NCBI RefSeq assembly: GCF_013822155.1
Contig: NZ_PNJW01000010.1
Coordinates: 1-64,000 of the forward strand
Direction of reading: 5' to 3'
DNA: 64,000 bases
Source: Flavobacterium sp.
GTDB lineage: Bacteria > Bacteroidota > Bacteroidia > Flavobacteriales > Flavobacteriaceae
A program made the position numbers and the translations under genes. The notes under the pieces are model-generated. The model had not been told where the DNA came from. It made no database searches and saw only the letters and a list, made by a program, of their open reading frames with translations. This document shows positions 33,414-42,199 of the stretch, in pieces (within the stretch, counting starts at the first letter, position 1; every line of letters starts with the position of its first letter).

Positions 33414-34640
33414 ATGCGACTACTTTTCATTTTACTGCTTTGTATTTCTTCTCTTCAAGCTCAAAAGTTAGAAGTGGGAACCAATAAACCGTATAAAACC
33501 ATCAAACAAGCTTTAAAAGCTTCGAAAGATGGCGATACTGTCTTGGTTCACAAAGGAATTTATAAAGAAGGGAACCTTCGAATAGACAAGAAAATTGTTT
33601 TCCTTGGAAAAAATTTCCCGGTTTTAGACGGACAAAAAAAAGTAGAAGTCATTTCAATTCATGCTGATAGTGTAGTTGTAAAAGGATTTAGAGTAATTAA
33701 TTCCGGTTTTGCAGCCTTAGAAGATCCATGTGGTATTAAAGTTTACAACAAATCTTTTGTACTTATTGAAGGAAATCAATTGGATGATAATTTCTTTGGT
33801 ATTTATATTCAAAATGGAAGAAATTGTGTGGTTAAAAACAATACCATTATTGCTTACGGAAAAGAAGAACAACAAATTGGAAACGGCATTCACGCCTGGA
33901 AAAGCAATGATTTACAAATCATCGGTAACACCATAAAAGGGCATCGAGACGGAATTTATTTTGAATTTGTTTATGATTCAGTAATCTGGCGAAACATCGC
34001 GACACATAATATTCGGTATGGATTGCATTTTATGTTTTCTTCTAATGATTCCTATATCACAAATATTTTTAGAAACAATGGGGCAGGAGTTGCAGTGATG
34101 TTTTCTAAAAATGTGACGATGATGAATAATTATTTTGATGAAAATTGGGGAACTTCTTCCTATGGACTTTTATTAAAAGAGATTTCTGATAGTTATATTT
34201 ATACAAACCATTTTAAAAATAACACTTCCGGCATTTATATGGAAGGAACCAACCGCATCAAAATGGAAAAAAATGTATTTGAAGGCAATGGTTGGGCCAT
34301 GAAAATTCAAGCCAGTTGTATGGACAATGAAATTGTAAATAATAATTTTCAAGGCAATACTTTTGATATGGGAACCAACGGAAGTTTAGTATTAAATACC
34401 TTCAACAACAATTATTGGGATAAATATGAAGGTTATGATATCAACAGAGACGGTTTGGGCGATGTTCCTTATCATCCGCTGAGTTTGTTTGCTGTTTTGG
34501 TAGAAAAAAACCCTTCCGCTATGTTATTGTTTCGCAGTTTCATGATAACCCTTTTAGACAAATCTGAAAAAGTATTGCCCAGTATCACACCTGATAATTT
34601 TGTAGATAATGAACCTTTGATGAAGCCCCTGAAATTATGA
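33414..34640 (+). CDS. nosD: Periplasmic copper-maturation protein NosD
   Basis: The 408-residue protein has a signal peptide ending SLQAQ and a right-handed beta-helix (CASH/NosD repeats: GIYIQNGRNCVVKNNTI, GIHAWKSNDLQIIGNTI, GLLLKEISDSYIYTNHF). NosD works with the NosFY ABC transporter to mature the CuZ centre. Its stop overlaps nosF (ATGA). Confidence 0.95.
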   Translation: MRLLFILLLCISSLQAQKLEVGTNKPYKTIKQALKASKDGDTVLVHKGIYKEGNLRIDKKIVFLGKNFPVLDGQKKVEVISIHADSVVVKGFRVINSGFAALEDPCGIKVYNKSFVLIEGNQLDDNFFGIYIQNGRNCVVKNNTIIAYGKEEQQIGNGIHAWKSNDLQIIGNTIKGHRDGIYFEFVYDSVIWRNIATHNIRYGLHFMFSSNDSYITNIFRNNGAGVAVMFSKNVTMMNNYFDENWGTSSYGLLLKEISDSYIYTNHFKNNTSGIYMEGTNRIKMEKNVFEGNGWAMKIQASCMDNEIVNNNFQGNTFDMGTNGSLVLNTFNNNYWDKYEGYDINRDGLGDVPYHPLSLFAVLVEKNPSAMLLFRSFMITLLDKSEKVLPSITPDNFVDNEPLMKPLKL

Positions 34641-35344
34641 TAGAAATTAAAAACTTAACTAAAAAATTTGGAAAGTTAAACGTGCTTCATGATGTTTCGC
34701 TTTCCTGCAAAAAAGGCGAATGTATTGCTTTAATTGGTCCGAATGGTTGCGGAAAAACCACGTTGATTAAAACGATTTTAGGAATGGTTTTACCGGACAG
34801 TGGTTTCATAAAATTTAATAAAAAAAGTATTGTAAAAGAATATTTATACCGTTCATCCATTGGTTATATGCCGCAAATAGGTAGATATCCCGATACTATG
34901 ACCATTGGTGGTGTGGTTGAAATGATTAAAGCTATTCGAAACACCAACGAGGAATTGGATGAAGAATTATGGCACAGTTTTGAGCTGGATAAAATGGCAA
35001 ATAAACAAATGCGAACTCTTTCCGGTGGAACTACTCAAAAAGTAAGTGCTACGTTAGCTTTTTTGTTCAATCCTGATGTGTTGATTTTAGACGAACCGAC
35101 GGCTGGTTTAGATCCGTTGGCATCTGAAATATTGAAAGATAAGATCATCAAAGAAAAAGAAAAAGGAAAGTTAATTTTAATTACGTCGCATTTGTTGAGT
35201 GAGTTAGACGATTTGGTTACCGAAATTATTTTTATGCAAGAAGGCAACATTCATTTTCATAAAAAAGTGGATGATTTAAAAACGGAAACCAATGAAACGA
35301 AAATTTCTAAAGCCATTGCGAGTATTCTAAAACAAAAGAAATGA
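34637..35344 (+). CDS. nosF: NosF ABC transporter ATPase
   Basis: The 235-residue ATPase has Walker A GPNGCGKTTL, signature LSGGTTQK, Walker B VLILDEP and switch His in TSHLLSEL. It pairs with NosY (ATGA overlap downstream) to power transfer of a sulfur species needed for the CuZ [4Cu:2S] centre. The link to sulfide metabolism elsewhere in the window is notable. Confidence 0.95.
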   Translation: MIEIKNLTKKFGKLNVLHDVSLSCKKGECIALIGPNGCGKTTLIKTILGMVLPDSGFIKFNKKSIVKEYLYRSSIGYMPQIGRYPDTMTIGGVVEMIKAIRNTNEELDEELWHSFELDKMANKQMRTLSGGTTQKVSATLAFLFNPDVLILDEPTAGLDPLASEILKDKIIKEKEKGKLILITSHLLSELDDLVTEIIFMQEGNIHFHKKVDDLKTETNETKISKAIASILKQKK

Positions 35345-36108
35345 ACAGAATCATCAAAATTATATTAACCGATATCTTAAAAAACAAAATTGTTTTAGTC
35401 TACACTATTGTTTTAAGTCTATTGTCCTGGAGTGCTTTTGGTTTAGAAGACAATAGTGCTAAAGGACTTTTAACGATTTTAAATGTAATTTTATTTACAG
35501 TTCCGTTAGTATCTATTTTATTCACAACTATCTATTTATACAACAGTTCCGAATTTATCGAACTGCTTTTGAGTCAGCCCATCAAGCGAAATAAAATTTG
35601 GCAAAGTTTATTTTTTGGTTTGAGTGCTTCAATGGTTCTGGCTTTTTTCATTGGAGCAGGTATTCCTTTGTTAATCAATGCACCGAATTCCGTTGGAATG
35701 ATGATGATTTTAATAGGATGTTTGATTTCGGTAGTTTTTATAGCGTTGGCCTTTTTATGTTCCATTTTAACTCGCGATAAAGCAAAAGGAATCGGATTTG
35801 CCATATTAACTTGGTTATATTTTGCTTTACTTTTTGATGGATTAGTATTGTTTTTATTATTTCAACTTTCTGAATATCCCATCGAAAAAGCTATGGTAGC
35901 TGTAACGGCTTTTAGTCCGATAGATTTAGCCCGAATTCAAATATTACTTCATTTAGATGTATCGGCTATGATGGGGTATACCGGAGCAATTTTTAAAGAT
36001 TTTTTTGGAACAACTGTCGGACTATTTGCTTCTTTCGGATTGTTGGTACTTTGGGTAGTAATTCCCTTTTATTTATCGTTGCGAAAATTCATCCGAAAAG
36101 ATTTGTAA
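35341..36108 (+). CDS. nosY: NosY ABC transporter permease
   Basis: The 255-residue protein has six membrane helices in the ABC-2 arrangement, with the coupling-helix region LLSQPIKRNKIW typical of NosY. It is translationally coupled to nosF and completes the NosDFY maturation complex. Confidence 0.93.
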   Translation: MNRIIKIILTDILKNKIVLVYTIVLSLLSWSAFGLEDNSAKGLLTILNVILFTVPLVSILFTTIYLYNSSEFIELLLSQPIKRNKIWQSLFFGLSASMVLAFFIGAGIPLLINAPNSVGMMMILIGCLISVVFIALAFLCSILTRDKAKGIGFAILTWLYFALLFDGLVLFLLFQLSEYPIEKAMVAVTAFSPIDLARIQILLHLDVSAMMGYTGAIFKDFFGTTVGLFASFGLLVLWVVIPFYLSLRKFIRKDL

Positions 36109-36127
36109 TAACCTAATTTGACAAAAG

Positions 36128-36499
36128 ATGAAAAAAGATATACATAACCGAAATGACATTATCCGATTAGTGGATACGTTTTACGAAAAAATTAAAACAG
36201 ATCAAGTAATAGGATTTATATTCAATGAAGTTGCCAATGTAAACTGGGAAAGTCATTTGCCTAAAATGTATGATTTCTGGGAAAACGTATTGTTTTTTAC
36301 CGGTAACTTTGATGGAAATCCGATGCAAAAACACAAAGAATTGCATAATAAATGCCCACTTTCGCATGCTCATTTTGATCATTGGAATGAAGTTTTCAGG
36401 TTAACTGTTGACGAACTTTTTGTAGGCGAAAAAGCGGAAGAAATAAAATTGAGAGCAAAGAGTATTTCAGATGTCATTATGTATAAAACAATTCAGTAA
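36128..36499 (+). CDS. Group 3 truncated hemoglobin
   Basis: The 123-residue protein fits group 3 (P) truncated globins: IRLVDTFYEKIKTDQVIGFIFNEV at the N-terminus, LPKMYDFWENVLFFTGNFDGNPMQKH with the conserved Trp and a distal-region Tyr/Phe, and the proximal-His segment HAHFDHWNEVFRLTVDELF. It lies 20 nt after nosY, so it is probably the last gene of the nos operon. Likely roles are NO binding or detoxification; direct electron transfer is possible. Confidence 0.88.
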   Translation: MKKDIHNRNDIIRLVDTFYEKIKTDQVIGFIFNEVANVNWESHLPKMYDFWENVLFFTGNFDGNPMQKHKELHNKCPLSHAHFDHWNEVFRLTVDELFVGEKAEEIKLRAKSISDVIMYKTIQ

Positions 36500-36526
36500 T
36501 TAAAAAATTTTAAATAGAAGTCTTCT

Positions 36527-36570
36527 ATGATTGAGGTCATAAACAAAAGAAAGCAATCACATTATCTTTG
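36527..36570 (+). promoter_or_regulatory. Dyad A box and promoter of ric
   Basis: ATGAT-TGAG-GTCAT at 36527-36540 (one mismatch) lies 29.5 nt from a perfect TATCTTTG at 36563-36570. Confidence 0.72.
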
Positions 36571-36597
36571 ACATATAATTAAAAAAAATTACTTCCA

Positions 36598-37320
36598 ATG
36601 AATACATTAGAACAATTAACCGTTGGCGAATATGTTGCCAATGATTTTAGAACGGCAGCTTTATTCTCAAAATACGGAATCGATTTTTGTTGCAAAGGCA
36701 ATCGAACTTTAGAAGAAGTTTGCATCAAAAAAAATATCAATCCGACCGAATTAGAAAAAGAAATTCAAACTGTTTTAGAAACTAATAATGAAAATTCAAT
36801 TGATTTTAAATCGTGGTCACCAAACTTATTGATTGAATATATTATTGATAAACACCATACGTATGTTGAAGAAAAATCATTAGTATTGCTTCAATTTTTA
36901 GACAAATTATGCAAAGTGCATGGCGAACGACATCCGGAGCTGTTTGAAATTAACTCTTTGTTTAAAATGAGTGCGAGGGATTTAGCCCAACACATGAAAA
37001 AAGAAGAGTTAATTCTTTTTCCTTTTATCCAAAATATGGTGAAAGCACAAAAAGAAAATCAACCCATCCAAGAACCTCATTTTGGCACGGTTGAAAATCC
37101 AATTGCTATGATGAAAGACGAACACACGATAGAAGGAGACCGTTTTGCAATGATTGCAACTTTAACAGATGGTTTTACACCACCCGAAGACGCCTGTTCT
37201 ACCTATAAAGTTACTTATCAAATGTTGAAAGAGTTTGAGCATGATTTACACAAACACATTCATTTAGAGAATAATATTTTATTTCCAAAAGCGATTCGGT
37301 TACAAGCAGTTTTTGAATAA
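36598..37320 (+). CDS. ric: Iron-sulfur cluster repair di-iron protein RIC (YtfE/ScdA)
   Basis: The 240-residue cytosolic protein has the N-terminal ScdA domain (YVANDFRTAALFSKYGIDFCCKGNRTL) and a C-terminal hemerythrin-like four-helix bundle. His/Glu ligands are visible in IIDKHHTYVEE, AQHMKKEELILFPF, MMKDEHTIEG and HKHIHLENNILFP. RIC proteins restore Fe-S clusters damaged by NO and release NO from iron nitrosyls. Control by its own dyad A box next to the nos operon agrees with an NO-stress role. Confidence 0.95.
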   Translation: MNTLEQLTVGEYVANDFRTAALFSKYGIDFCCKGNRTLEEVCIKKNINPTELEKEIQTVLETNNENSIDFKSWSPNLLIEYIIDKHHTYVEEKSLVLLQFLDKLCKVHGERHPELFEINSLFKMSARDLAQHMKKEELILFPFIQNMVKAQKENQPIQEPHFGTVENPIAMMKDEHTIEGDRFAMIATLTDGFTPPEDACSTYKVTYQMLKEFEHDLHKHIHLENNILFPKAIRLQAVFE

Positions 37321-37416
37321 TCCGAATTTAATTTTAAATACCACTTTACTAACTCTATTTACCGAAATTTGACTGTTTTTTTTGGCAGTCATTTTTCAAT
37401 TTAAACTATAAAACAG

Positions 37417-37857
37417 ATGAAAACACTAGCGAAACTTTTACTGACATTGGTAATTCTGGGAATATTCTCTTGCCAACAAAAGGAAAGTCATAAAAAAGCC
37501 GTTGTTGAAACAGTGATGGAACAAGAAGAGGATTTTCAGTTTCCGGCTGTTTCCTTAAATGCAGGCCAATTGTGGGAAGCAAATACCGAAACTACTCAAG
37601 GCATTAAAAATATGCAACAATTATTGGATAGCTATCCCAAAGAGAATGATAATCCTGAAGAATTAATAGCCGGATTAAAAGCTGAATTTGGCATGATTTT
37701 TAAAAAATGTACCATGAAAGGCGAAGCCCATGAACAATTACACAATTATTTAATTCCGTTAAAAACTAAAATTGAAAGTTTGTCAGAGCCAATTAGTGAT
37801 GAAAACACAAATGATCTCAAAATGTATTTAGAAGATTATTTTAACTATTTTCATTAA
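37417..37857 (+). CDS. Unrecognised small lipoprotein
   Basis: The 146-residue protein has a lipoprotein signal (IFSC) and a mostly helical mature part (GIKNMQQLLDSYP, LIAGLKAEFGMIFKKCTMKGEAHEQLHNYLIPL, LKMYLEDYFNYF). One Cys and several Met/His (KKCTMKGEAHEQLH) could bind metal or heme, as in other helical-bundle proteins near denitrification genes. It lies 96 nt after ric; no named family is recognised. Confidence 0.65.
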   Translation: MKTLAKLLLTLVILGIFSCQQKESHKKAVVETVMEQEEDFQFPAVSLNAGQLWEANTETTQGIKNMQQLLDSYPKENDNPEELIAGLKAEFGMIFKKCTMKGEAHEQLHNYLIPLKTKIESLSEPISDENTNDLKMYLEDYFNYFH

Positions 37858-37925
37858 TCACAAGTAATTTGGCAGAGGGGATTTTAATTGTCAATTATTA
37901 ATTAATATTGCAAAAAAAAGAAGCT

Positions 37926-38360
37926 ATGTTTTCAAAATCATGTGAATATGCCATTAAAGCTGCAATTTTTATTGCTAACAATTCTTTATTGGATAAGAAA
38001 GTCGGTTTTGTTGACATTGCCAAGGAGATTGATTCTCCCGAAGCATTTACTGCTAAAATACTTCAAAAATTAACCAAAGATGGTGTTATTCAATCGGTAA
38101 GAGGTGTAAACGGCGGTTTTTATATTCTTAAAAATTTAATTTCAAAAGTTAAATTAGCTCACATTGTTCATTCCATTGATGGTGCGGCTGTTTTCAAAGG
38201 TTGCGGATTAGGCATGGAAAAATGCAATGCTAATCAACCTTGTCCCTTGCACGAAAAATTTATGTCCATTCGAAATGACTTACGACAAATGCTCGAATCT
38301 ACCAATTTAGAAGAATTGGCATTGGGTTTAAAATCAGGTGAAACTTTTTTAAAACACTAA
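37926..38360 (+). CDS. Second Rrf2-family regulator with three-Cys site
   Basis: The start at 37926 (MFSKSCEYAI) matches the paralogue at 21613; the in-frame TTG at 37908 is rejected. The protein has 144 residues, the same winged helix (SPEAFTAKILQKLTKDGVIQS) and cysteines at the same positions, C93, C100 and C106. It differs in the wing (GVNGGFYILK), so the DNA target or affinity may differ. It probably senses NO or Fe-S state. A weak TAATATTG at 37903-37910 may be its -7 element. Confidence 0.85.
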   Translation: MFSKSCEYAIKAAIFIANNSLLDKKVGFVDIAKEIDSPEAFTAKILQKLTKDGVIQSVRGVNGGFYILKNLISKVKLAHIVHSIDGAAVFKGCGLGMEKCNANQPCPLHEKFMSIRNDLRQMLESTNLEELALGLKSGETFLKH

Positions 38361-38361
38361 G

Positions 38362-40164
38362 CTAAACCAATACTTCTTTTTCCTTTTTTAATTCTAGTTC
38401 AAACTGATTCAGTTCTTGGAAAATTTTACTTTTTAAATCAGTAAAATAGTGTGTTTTTTCAAATAGTGTTTTATAATAAGTAATGCCTTCTAATAGGTTT
38501 GACTTAAATTGATTTACTTTTTTTAGTTGTTGCGAAGTAGCTTCTTCAAATACATCAATTTCTTTTTTAAAGTAATCTACATAAAGGGACAATTCTTTGA
38601 TAAAAAAATTAGGTCGGTTTGCCGGTACTAATTTATTTGTTTTTCCATAAATATGTTGTACCATTTCAAAAAGCGACACTTCTTTGTTGAAATAGGCTAA
38701 ATTAGGTCCTGGACAAATCACAACGCCTTGTGACTGACCTTTAATAGGAATACCTAACTCTAAATAACCTGAATTGGAAAGACCAACACACAGACACGAT
38801 TTTTCTGTAATTTGGTTAAATTCTTTTTGAAATTGCTCTGCTGAAATTTCATTTTTTCGTTCATTCAACAAATCTAATTTGATATCCTGGTATTTTTTAG
38901 AAGCAGTACAACTTCCGGTAGGATCATATTCTTTACTCAAGGCCAAAAACTTTTTTGGACAAGAACTTCCGGCTTTATCAGCTTCAATTCGTTGATTTTT
39001 ATAAAAGTCATTGGTTGTTCCTTTGACAGTATTGAATGGCACACCAAGTGGCGAAATGTTACTGAGATAAAAATCTTCTTCTTTCGCTTTTGCTAACAAA
39101 TCACGTGTTTCCTGATCTACCGAGGTTGCTTCCGGAACTAATAAAAATGGAGAACCCCAACCCACAGAATCTACTTGATAATACTCCAATAAAAAATCAT
39201 GTTCTTCTGCCGTTCCAACTCCACCTTGAACCGTAATTTTTAAGGATAGAGGTTGTACCGGAACTACTTTTTCTTTGGCCAAGAGAGCTTTGTTTAGCAA
39301 ATCGGTAGTCGATTGAATTAATTCAGATTTTTTTTGTTTGAATTCTTCCAAAATCGGACCAAGCAATAAACCATCAGTTGCAAAAGCGTGTCCGCCACAA
39401 TTCAAGCCGGATTCTATTCTATATTCAGATACCCAAATTCCTTTTTTAGCCAATAAATTTCCTTGGATTAAAGCCGAACGATAGTCACTTACTTTTAAAA
39501 TAATTTTCTTTTTTAGGAAACCTTCAGCTGTTGGATAGAAAACGTCAAACTGTTCCATATAACTGAACAATCGTGGATTCATACCTGCCGATAAAACCAG
39601 TGAAGATTCTACAGTAGAATTTACAAACCCACGCAAAGCAGCATGTGCATCATTAAATTCGACTGGCAATTGTTCATTTCCATCAAAATTATCTTTGTCT
39701 AATTTAGTCATGATATTTACATCAATACTTCCCGGAAATAAATTTTTCTCCAAAAAGGTTTTGAGCTGAGATGGACAAGAAATTCCTTCGGATAAAAAGG
39801 TATCTAATTTGGTTTTTAATTCAGATTTAGTTGGCAACATAGCGATAAAATGTTCCAAACTGGTTTTGCTGTGGGCTAATTCTGTTTTGTATAGTTCAAA
39901 TTTTTCTTTCACAACCGTATCCACCAAATTTAAATAGGATGTAATTCTTTTAGCACGATAATCTTGTATTTTTTTTGTTATCTCCTGATAGGGAATTTGA
40001 AATTTTTCAGCATAAAATGCATTCATTTTTTCAATTAATTCATCGTCAGCAATGGAAATAACTGAATCTATGCCATATTGAGCCACTCGAATGGGACTGT
40101 CAATAGTAAATGCCAATCCCATAACAGGAATATGAAACGAATGAGTAGGAAGTTGGGTTGTCAT
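38362..40164 (-). CDS. Unrecognised 600-residue protein, flavoenzyme/TIM-barrel-like with C-terminal Cys set
   Basis: The N-terminal part starts HSFHIPVMGLAFTIDSPIRVAQYGIDSV, resembling nitronate monooxygenase-like FMN barrels. Later ITVQGGVGTAEEHDFLL and DSVGWGSPFLLVPE look like the FMN-phosphate loop and a final strand (about residues 310-345). Five cysteines follow at 402, 419, 457, 459 and 484, which could form an Fe-S cluster or zinc site. No signal peptide or membrane helices. It has its own dyad A promoter and no downstream partner. A role in nitrogen-oxide or nitro-compound chemistry is only inferred. Confidence 0.7.
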   Translation of the reverse strand: MTTQLPTHSFHIPVMGLAFTIDSPIRVAQYGIDSVISIADDELIEKMNAFYAEKFQIPYQEITKKIQDYRAKRITSYLNLVDTVVKEKFELYKTELAHSKTSLEHFIAMLPTKSELKTKLDTFLSEGISCPSQLKTFLEKNLFPGSIDVNIMTKLDKDNFDGNEQLPVEFNDAHAALRGFVNSTVESSLVLSAGMNPRLFSYMEQFDVFYPTAEGFLKKKIILKVSDYRSALIQGNLLAKKGIWVSEYRIESGLNCGGHAFATDGLLLGPILEEFKQKKSELIQSTTDLLNKALLAKEKVVPVQPLSLKITVQGGVGTAEEHDFLLEYYQVDSVGWGSPFLLVPEATSVDQETRDLLAKAKEEDFYLSNISPLGVPFNTVKGTTNDFYKNQRIEADKAGSSCPKKFLALSKEYDPTGSCTASKKYQDIKLDLLNERKNEISAEQFQKEFNQITEKSCLCVGLSNSGYLELGIPIKGQSQGVVICPGPNLAYFNKEVSLFEMVQHIYGKTNKLVPANRPNFFIKELSLYVDYFKKEIDVFEEATSQQLKKVNQFKSNLLEGITYYKTLFEKTHYFTDLKSKIFQELNQFELELKKEKEVLV

Positions 40165-40190
40165 TAAATGATGTTTTTAGTATAAAGTCA

Positions 40191-40234
40191 CAAAGATGCT
40201 TTTTGTAGTAGGAGTAAAACATGATTTTAATCAT
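40191..40234 (-). promoter_or_regulatory. Dyad A box and promoter of the 600-residue protein gene
   Basis: ATGAT-TTTA-ATCAT at 40221-40234. On the minus strand CATCTTTG (40198-40191) is one mismatch from the -7 consensus, 29.5 nt from the axis. Confidence 0.7.
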
Positions 40235-40273
40235 GTATATTCATATTTAACAAAACTATAATTGGTATTTATA

Positions 40274-40307
40274 AAAAAAGCGTGAATACGACTGTTCACG
40301 CTTTTTT
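40274..40307. terminator. Bidirectional-type terminator after the fasciclin gene
   Basis: GCGTGAA pairs with TTCACGC, extended by flanking A6/T6 to a 13-bp stem with an 8-nt loop. Serves the minus-strand fasciclin gene. Confidence 0.85.
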
Positions 40308-40344
40308 TCTGAATTAAAAATTATAGTAAGAAGAAAAACCAATT

Positions 40345-40899
40345 TTATTTCGGTAATAATACATCGCCAATTACATGAATAATTCCATTGGATGTTGGAA
40401 TACTGGCCACAATTTCAGAACCATTGACAAACGTTTTATCGCCTTGTTTGGTGATTTTAACTTTGCCACCAAAAACCATATCAAATTCTTGACCATCTTG
40501 CATGTATTCTGTTTTTAATGAACCAACGTAAGTGTGATACCCTAAAATGTTTTCTAAATCGCCTTTTTTCTCCGGTTTTAATAAGTCTTCTACAGTTCCT
40601 GCAGGAAGTTTATCAAAAGCGGCATTGGTAGGAGCAAAGACCGTGAAAGGTCCTGCATTGCTTAAAGAGGTTACTAACCCTGCGGCTTTTACAGCGGCAA
40701 CCAATGTGGTGTGATCTTTACTGCCGGAGGCAACTTGAACAATATTCGGATTGGACGTTTCATCTACAACTCCTTCTTGTCCAACACTTAAATCCACACC
40801 ATTTTCTGGAGTAGCAGCTTGAGGAGTTTCATTGTTTTCTTTGCAACTAAACACCAGTAAGGAACCGGCTAAAACGAGAAGTTGAATTGTTTTTTTCAT
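40345..40899 (-). CDS. Fasciclin (FAS1) domain lipoprotein
   Basis: The 184-residue lipoprotein (lipobox FSC) has a short linker, then one FAS1 domain (HTTLVAAVKAAGLVTSLSNAGPFTVFAPTNAAFDKLP ... VNGSEIVASIPTSNGIIHVIGDVLLP). FAS1 lipoproteins often accompany denitrification genes in Bacteroidota; their role is unclear (adhesion, or copper/heme chaperoning). It has its own dyad A promoter. Confidence 0.9.
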   Translation of the reverse strand: MKKTIQLLVLAGSLLVFSCKENNETPQAATPENGVDLSVGQEGVVDETSNPNIVQVASGSKDHTTLVAAVKAAGLVTSLSNAGPFTVFAPTNAAFDKLPAGTVEDLLKPEKKGDLENILGYHTYVGSLKTEYMQDGQEFDMVFGGKVKITKQGDKTFVNGSEIVASIPTSNGIIHVIGDVLLPK

Positions 40900-40926
40900 A
40901 ATTAGGGTGTTTTAAAATTTCTGATT

Positions 40927-40970
40927 CAAAGTTCAAGTATTTAACAAATCTATTTTATGAGTGAAATCAT
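40927..40970 (-). promoter_or_regulatory. Dyad A box and promoter of the fasciclin gene
   Basis: ATGAG-TGAA-ATCAT at 40957-40970 (one mismatch). Minus-strand GAACTTTG (40934-40927) is 29.5 nt from the axis. Confidence 0.65.
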
Positions 40971-40984
40971 AAGAATGTACTTTT

Positions 40985-42199
40985 TTAGACTTTTTTTCGA
41001 TTAAAATACACTATTCCGGAAATGCCTATTAAGAGAATAATTGCTACTATAAAAAGCATTTCGTTGGCATAGGGTATCAAAATATATTCAAATGAGAATA
41101 TACCTTGAAGAGCCAAAAGCAATTCGTTTAAAAAGATTCCTATAATAAAAATCACTAAAAAAAGTACTGTTTTTGAAGATCTATGAACCAATTCGTTGGT
41201 ATATAAATAGGCCAACAAAAATCCACTGATAATTGCCAATAAAACCAAATGAAGATACGCGATAACAATCGGCCTGAATCCAAAAGCTAATTTGCTCACA
41301 GCAGGAAATACAGAACCGAATTGCAACAATAATTTCAACGTGACACAAAAGGCAATTCCCTTAAATAGGATTTTTAAAAAGGCCGAAATACGTGGATTTA
41401 CCTTAAAAATAGCTCGTGATAATTTCACTAGCTTAAACCAAGCAATTACTTGAACAATAGCTGAAATTACCGCAAGTGCATAAAGCCAAACGGGTAATTT
41501 TAACCATAAAACCGATAGCAAATAGGCTGGAAGACAACTCCAAGCAAATAGTTGAAATACCGTTTCATTTTCGCGAGTATTCGTCAAATTTGGTTGGAGT
41601 AAGCTTACTAATAATCCGGTACAAGCAAACCAAAACCAACCGTTGTATTGAAAATGCAAATAGAAATAAATAGAGGATAGATATATATCTTGTGGCACAT
41701 TTTTGGTTGCCATCATATAAGCTAGAATAAACGTACCAATTGATGAGAATACGCTAAAAAGTAAAGAAACTAAAAACCAATTTTTACTCAAGGAATAGGA
41801 GGGAATTTCTTTAGAATCTTTGTAAAACCAAATAGCAAACCAAACAAATACAAAAATACTGATGGTTGAAAAGAGTATGGAAACAAAACCATAACCTTGG
41901 ATTATAAAACTAATCAGCATAATATAGGCTCCAATAATATTGATCCAAAAAAGTGTATTGTATTTTGAAATCTTTGATTCAGAAGTATAATAGGATAAAT
42001 AATGAACCATTAACACCATCAACAATTGCGTGACCCAACCTGCAAAAGCAAAATGTGAATGAGCATGTTGGATGTTTTTTTGAGCTAAATAAGGTAATTC
42101 AAAAGCAATTTTATACCGCATTAAAACACCCAAAAATGCAACAATGAATAAACTGAAAAGTGAAATTTTTATCCAATTGTTAATTGATAATTTTTTCAT
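40985..42199 (-). CDS. Polytopic (about 12 TM) His-containing membrane protein, NnrS- or heme-copper-oxidase-like
   Basis: The 404-residue protein has about twelve helices with histidines in helix positions: NIQHAHSHFAFAGW (early), IYFYLHFQYNGWFWF (middle) and IAYLHLVLLAIISG (late). This resembles heme-ligand patterns of NnrS and NorB-like proteins, but no HH pair for a binuclear site is seen. Its ATG overlaps the stop of the Crp/Fnr gene (TAATG), so the two are translationally coupled. A heme-based NO-related role is plausible; the family name is uncertain. Confidence 0.7.
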   Translation of the reverse strand: MKKLSINNWIKISLFSLFIVAFLGVLMRYKIAFELPYLAQKNIQHAHSHFAFAGWVTQLLMVLMVHYLSYYTSESKISKYNTLFWINIIGAYIMLISFIIQGYGFVSILFSTISIFVFVWFAIWFYKDSKEIPSYSLSKNWFLVSLLFSVFSSIGTFILAYMMATKNVPQDIYLSSIYFYLHFQYNGWFWFACTGLLVSLLQPNLTNTRENETVFQLFAWSCLPAYLLSVLWLKLPVWLYALAVISAIVQVIAWFKLVKLSRAIFKVNPRISAFLKILFKGIAFCVTLKLLLQFGSVFPAVSKLAFGFRPIVIAYLHLVLLAIISGFLLAYLYTNELVHRSSKTVLFLVIFIIGIFLNELLLALQGIFSFEYILIPYANEMLFIVAIILLIGISGIVYFNRKKV

